Source: Scedosporium boydii
Lineage: Eukaryota; Ascomycota; Sordariomycetes; Microascales; Microascaceae
Direction: 5' to 3'
Assembly: GCA_002221725.1 (NCBI GenBank)
Contig: NJFT01000092.1
Coordinates: forward strand, 1-64,000
Length of the DNA stretch: 64,000 bases
Shown: positions 59,976 to 64,000 of the stretch, in pieces
How positions within the stretch are numbered: position 1 is the first letter of the stretch
Layout of the letters: the number at the start of each line of letters is the position of its first letter
Made by a program: the position numbers and the translations under genes
The notes under the pieces: model-generated
The model's input: the letters and a program-made list of their open reading frames with translations, nothing else
Databases searched by the model: none
Told to the model about the DNA's origin: nothing

Positions 59976-61220
59976 TGAGCCACCACCACCGGCTCCGGGC
60001 CAAGTGCATGGATTCCTCTAACCGCCGGGATAGTGCCACTTAGGGTGACACAGCATCGAAGGGATTCGATTGTTTTCTCCGGCCGTCTCGGATGACCGAC
60101 GCAAAAGCTGTGCATTTCTTCGGGCCCCCCAATCGAGGATCCCGAGCCTTGTGATGGCTTCCAACTTTTTGTTTGATTTTTTTTAAGGATTTTGCTGAAT
60201 ATTCGTCTTTTACTTTTCTATGTTTTGTGTATCTATTTGTTTGTTTGTTTACTTTTTTAACCTTCATCTCCTTAAACGTTGGTGAAGCTTCGACGGGTCC
60301 GTTGTAACTTTCACCTCCACCATCCACCGAGGTGGATGAGGGTAGCCAATCTCGCGAACCAACGCTCTGGTTCAATCTCCTCATTGAACGGGCAACGCTC
60401 TGTTGGGTCCCCTTCTCCCGAGTATGACGCACACGACATACGGCCGGAATGCAGGTACGCGCCGGCTCGTCATGATGCACGCACTTAACTGCCCATTTTT
60501 GTCGAATCATCGCTACGCCGTGATTCCTCTTTTTCCCCAAGCGGCAGGATTCCATCCTTGAATACGCCGCAGGGCGGGCGCTAAACTTTTTCTGTGCTGA
60601 CATCTTCGGCGCAAGAGACTGGAGGTGGCCGAGAAACTCGTGCCTCCTGCTTCTCATGATCACAGTCTGTCCATTCTACCTGTGCAGACTGTTCCTCGTT
60701 TGGGATGTTCGCCCATTTCAGCTGGACGATTTTTCCCCTTGGAGAGGGAGAAAAGATTGCGGAAACACACTTCAACGCACAAGATTTGAATGGACTCTTC
60801 AAATTGTTAATCTTGAATATATCAATTGATTCTACTAGTACATGATAACCCTTCAATAGATCCCATAGGCCTCAAACCGTTGCCGGTGATGACCTCAACG
60901 GCGTAGGCCTCTCCCTCTTATTAAATTAAACGATCCAGTCATGAGCAAGTATGCATCATCATTCCACAAAATTTCTGCTCCTCCCCCAGTAGCACGATGT
61001 TCCAACTCTATCTCAAGGTCGAGCGATTGCCGGGACCAAGAACCTTCGTTGAGTGAATGGATGCACCAGAAACAACAGACAAGGTGCAATTCTATATACA
61101 TGTATGAAAAAATTTGTAAAAGAAGAAGGGAAAAAAGAGTGAGAAAAATAAATGAAAAAGAAAATAGCGAAAGGGGGTATCGATAAAAACGGAACAACAA
61201 AAAATAAACGAAACAAATCT
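59976..61220. other. Intergenic
   Basis: A 207-codon minus-strand frame (60663-60040) is Lys/Arg-rich, partly because it crosses T-rich DNA, and crosses repeat-flank sequence. I do not accept it as a gene. No other feature seen. Confidence 0.45.
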
Positions 61221-62458
61221 TTACACGATGTTTCCAGACTCATCCGGCGCATGGCTCTTGCGTCCAGGAATCCTAGCAACATAGGCAGGATGCACCGGAA
61301 TGTTACTCGTAGTGTTCATCCCGGAGACATCGGTCCAGGATAGAGTAGCAGTGCTGCACAGCTTTGGGTCGAAAGTCCACGTGCTGTGGAAGCTGCTCAC
61401 AGTCGAGTACGACGATGGAGACGCGCCCTCCTCCTTCCCCTGCTGCTGGACCTCAGTCATGAGGGGGTATGGATTCGTCGGCGGGGCTCTCTCCGATTGT
61501 TGGGCTCGGAGGGCGGCTTCCATGCGATTTTGGCGTCGGCGCATGAGGAAGTAGATGGTAAAGAGGACGGCGGCCAAAGCTATCGTTCCGGCGACCGCAG
61601 CGATGATGGCAATCGTTTGCACCTGGGTGAGGCCGGTCTTGTGGGTGGTTTCGGTAGTGGTGGTCGGCGCTGGGGAGGGTTCGGAGGTGTTTTCGGCCTC
61701 CGGGACGACGATCTCGACGCCGTCGGTGGAGAAGAGGCCGCTTCGAATGAGGAGCGATCCAGGTTTGGGCTTGTAAACGCACGCAGCAGCGAGGACGTTC
61801 ATGACTACGTGGGCGTTAATACTTTGCTAAGTCAAGAATGTCAGGGAAAGGTGGCCATACAATTCAGTAGATAAACTTCATTCTTGTTGCTCTCGAGGCA
61901 GCCGATGCAAGTTTGCAGATTCGGCGATTTGAACCCATCATCGGAGACGTCGCAGAACTCGTACCCGCCGTTGTTTCCCTTGGACTCCGTGGGGAAAAGA
62001 GCGGTTCGGAGGGGCGAGCAGGTAAAATCGGCAGCACACGTCGGCTTGGGCTCGCCTTCCGCCGGGGGCACTTCAAAAACGCAAGTTGCTAGAGTGACTC
62101 TAAGATTGTCTGTATCGCAAGCCAAGTCAGTGACCCAAGTCTAATTGAACAGAGGAAAGGAATGAAAAGAGAATCACTTACAGAGAAGCCATTGCTGGTC
62201 GGTCTCCGATCCATTGGTGTGCGTGCTCGACTCTAGACACGTAAAGCAAGCCTTCATCCGAGCACCCGCCGCTGTTGATCGGATAGCCTCATCGCCGCAC
62301 ACGATCTCGGACGAGTTCCCAGTCGCCTCAGGAGACGCTGGAACATCGCAGATGGAGGCGCATGGTGATCCAGGAGCGACTTGGAAGCCGAGGACAGCGT
62401 GCCAGCTCGCGATCGCGAGCAAGGCAGAGACGATGCGTAGTAATTGAGTCATCGTCAT
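61221..62458 (-). CDS. Cys-rich single-pass cell-surface protein
   Basis: Three exons, 62458-62182, 62109-61861 and 61804-61221, with introns of 72 bp (GTAAGT...TACAG) and 56 bp (GTATGG...CGTAG, branch ATTAAC), give 369 aa. A signal peptide (MTMTQLLRIVSALLAIASWH) precedes two related Cys-rich ectodomain units, each ending in a C-x2-C-L-E-S motif (ACFTCLESSTHTNG near 74 and TCIGCLESNKNEVY near 165). A Thr/Pro-rich stalk (SEPSPAPTTTTETTHKTG) leads to one membrane helix (IAIIAAVAGTIALAAVLFTI) and an RRRQNR stop-transfer, then a cytosolic tail of about 110 residues. This is the layout of fungal wall sensors or surface receptors; no known domain is recognised. Cytosolic PYPLMTEV could be a sorting motif. 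Confidence 0.8.
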
Positions 62459-63544
62459 CTAGATGTGTAGTTGGTGTCGCACGGAGGGAAGAAAAAAGAG
62501 ATGTTTCAAGAACCGCGATGGAATTAGGGAGTCCAGTAATTATGAACCCGGAAGTAGGCGCGTGTGGGCACAAGCAAAAGGCAGGGAGGGCGATATGGAC
62601 AGACAATAACCGCAGCCAGCACGGTTTGGGGTATATACAAGCGGTGGCGCTTCGCCTCGAAAAAGAGGTCGAGGATGATGGTCGAGGCCAGAAAACAAGA
62701 CCGTGATCTTACCAAACTCAAATTACTCTGGGTTAAGAAATCCGAGAGAAACCCGGGTGGCCCATCAGGCGGCCGGCGAGGCCTTCATTTTGTAAATCAT
62801 CTTGGTCGCCCGACGACGACCAGTCCAGTCCCCCTCTCTGATTGCGCCGTCGAAATCCTGGCGCTAGAGAAGATATCACGTCGAGTCGTCCGAGAAGGGA
62901 ATAGCGAACAAGGAAATCTCAAGAGTGGTTCGTGAACTAGCGGTAACGTGGTAAAATTGATGGTATTAATAGAAGCGAGCACTCGAGCTGCAGGGCCAAG
63001 ATCCCATTCCTGGTAAGCCTCGAGAAACTAACGATCCACTCCGTGCGGGGAGGGTGGTGACGGCACGGAAGATCCTCTCTCAATGGTCCTGTTAGCGCCC
63101 ACCTTCGGTGACGAGCCGCTCACACTTCCCGCCTCTGTCCAATCACGATGGATGCAACCCTGTAAGAATCCCAGATCTGGCCGGGTCATTTTGGGTGCGG
63201 CGCTCTGCAATCGGGCACAGACAGAAAATTGCCCACCTGTGCCAGCCATCATTGAGCAGCCAGGAAACTTTCTCCATGGATTGAGTGAGCTCATGCATGG
63301 CTGGGAAGTGACGCTCTCTCACCGCTGGGTTCTCGTCACGATGCTAGTGAGATTCTCATCATCATGGGACCACGAAAAATTCTGGGCATTTTCTGAGCAT
63401 CCATCGCGCGATTCCATGCAAATACCGAACCAGGATTAGTTGGATGCTAAGAGAAGAGTAGATGTGATGAGGGAAAGGGAACCAGTAAGAAATGGCGCAT
63501 AACCGTTCACCAATATCCATCACAGCATCACTTGCCTTAGGCCT
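62459..63544. other. Intergenic
   Basis: Promoter side of the surface-protein gene. No other feature supported. Confidence 0.5.
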
Positions 63545-64000
63545 CTAGCCGGCCCGCTCAACCCCACGCTTTCTTTCCTTTTCCTCAAATCGGATTAGAA
63601 CAATCCCAGTATCAATGACAGGGCCCCGCTTCTTGAAGATATCAACAACCTTAATCGCAAAGTCTGCAAAGGCCGACAGACCGAATTTGCTCTTGACCTA
63701 GACTTGGCATTCCTTGTGCTTGTTGTCCCTTTTCGAGAATTGCGAATGACCACGCTCCACTTCGATTCGCCAACGGTCTTGCTATGCGACTTGCGTGGCC
63801 TGATTTTGCCAACGACCTTGCCCGGGCGCTTCAAAGTGCGAGGTCGACGAGCATCATCACCGACGACGCATGCGGCTGCTGCAGACTGGCGCGTCGCGAC
63901 ACCTCTCTTGTGGAAGTGGGTGTTGATACGAATCCATCCATTGGAGTTGAGATCGGTGAGTGTGGTCCGAGTGAACTTGGAGGAGCGAAGGTTCCAAATG
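63545..64000 (-). CDS. Partial gene at right edge, unknown
   Basis: A minus-strand frame is open from the window end (SSKFTRTTLTDLNSNGWIRI, then a basic stretch with KRPGKVVGKIRPRKSHSK). It stays open to 63595 but loses protein character. A different frame reading VKSKFGLSAFADFAIKVVDI and ending RGVERAG at 63545 looks real. A 56-bp intron, GTGGTC (near 63753) to GTCTAG (63698), would join the two in phase. The donor is weak, so the splice is tentative. The 5' part is outside the window, and the family is not recognised. Confidence 0.4.

Noticed and set aside
59495..60115. 206-codon minus-strand frame
   Set aside because: It runs across repeat copy D and shows no family features.
60040..60663. 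207-codon minus-strand frame
   Set aside because: Basic composition arises in part from T-rich plus-strand DNA, with no motif, no intron signals and overlap with repeat-flank sequence.
63698..63784. Two TAG codons in one frame at the right edge, first read as mutations
   Set aside because: A 56-bp intron joining two other frames explains the region better, and the upstream part of that frame is closed by TGA codons.
1..64000. CRISPR arrays, rRNA genes and intact transposase or reverse transcriptase genes
   Set aside because: None seen; no regular spacer-repeat pattern, no rRNA-like sequence and no DDE or RT motifs.

Overview
The window reads as nuclear DNA of a filamentous ascomycete (Pezizomycotina). 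Genes are widely spaced and cut by short spliceosomal introns (about 50-140 bp, GT...AG, often with a CTAAC-like branch site). The content is typical of that group: a Zn2Cys6 regulator, a cytochrome P450, TRI12-type and DHA2-type MFS pumps, a copper amine oxidase, a SurE-like phosphatase, a PD-(D/E)XK-like protein, ankyrin repeats and an apparent NLR-type N-terminal domain. A species cannot be named from sequence alone. The low gene density, several broken genes and diverged repeats suggest an accessory region with past point-mutation decay.

Layout. 0-8 kb: a three-exon protein resembling the fungal STAND/NLR N-terminal domain, and an orphan ankyrin protein, without a recognisable NACHT domain between them. 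8-24 kb: a group of secondary-metabolism-type genes: SDR, truncated Zn2Cys6 factor, P450, TRI12-family MFS, SnoaL-like protein and zinc alcohol dehydrogenase. Almost all are damaged. SDR, P450 and ADH each carry one in-frame TAG; the P450 also lacks its I- and K-helix region and is frameshifted near its end; the transporter is frameshifted before its last part; the regulator stops early. Only the SnoaL-like gene looks whole. No PKS, NRPS or terpene synthase is present. Two diverged direct repeats of about 165 bp flank this block (7.65 and 23.97 kb). 24-32 kb: intact copper amine oxidase, SurE-like enzyme and PD-(D/E)XK-like protein.

32-50 kb: mostly gene-poor DNA, with a 300-aa cysteine-motif protein, a secreted Glu/Pro-repeat protein with a DUF4360-like C-terminus, a frame-disrupted gene with an 8-base homopolymer, and a small unknown protein. 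50-64 kb: a proline-rich disordered protein, a tRNA-His(GUG), an intact DHA2-type MFS pump, a protein of about 20 tandem C-x4-C...C-x2-H modules, a single-pass surface protein and a partial gene at the right edge.

How genes relate: the 9-23 kb block would have been a tailoring, transport and regulation set for a small molecule, but as read it cannot work as a pathway. The most unusual object is the 582-aa metal-module protein at 56.9-59.0 kb, whose five introns are all phase 1 and fall at module boundaries. All family names come from reading motifs; no database search was run.
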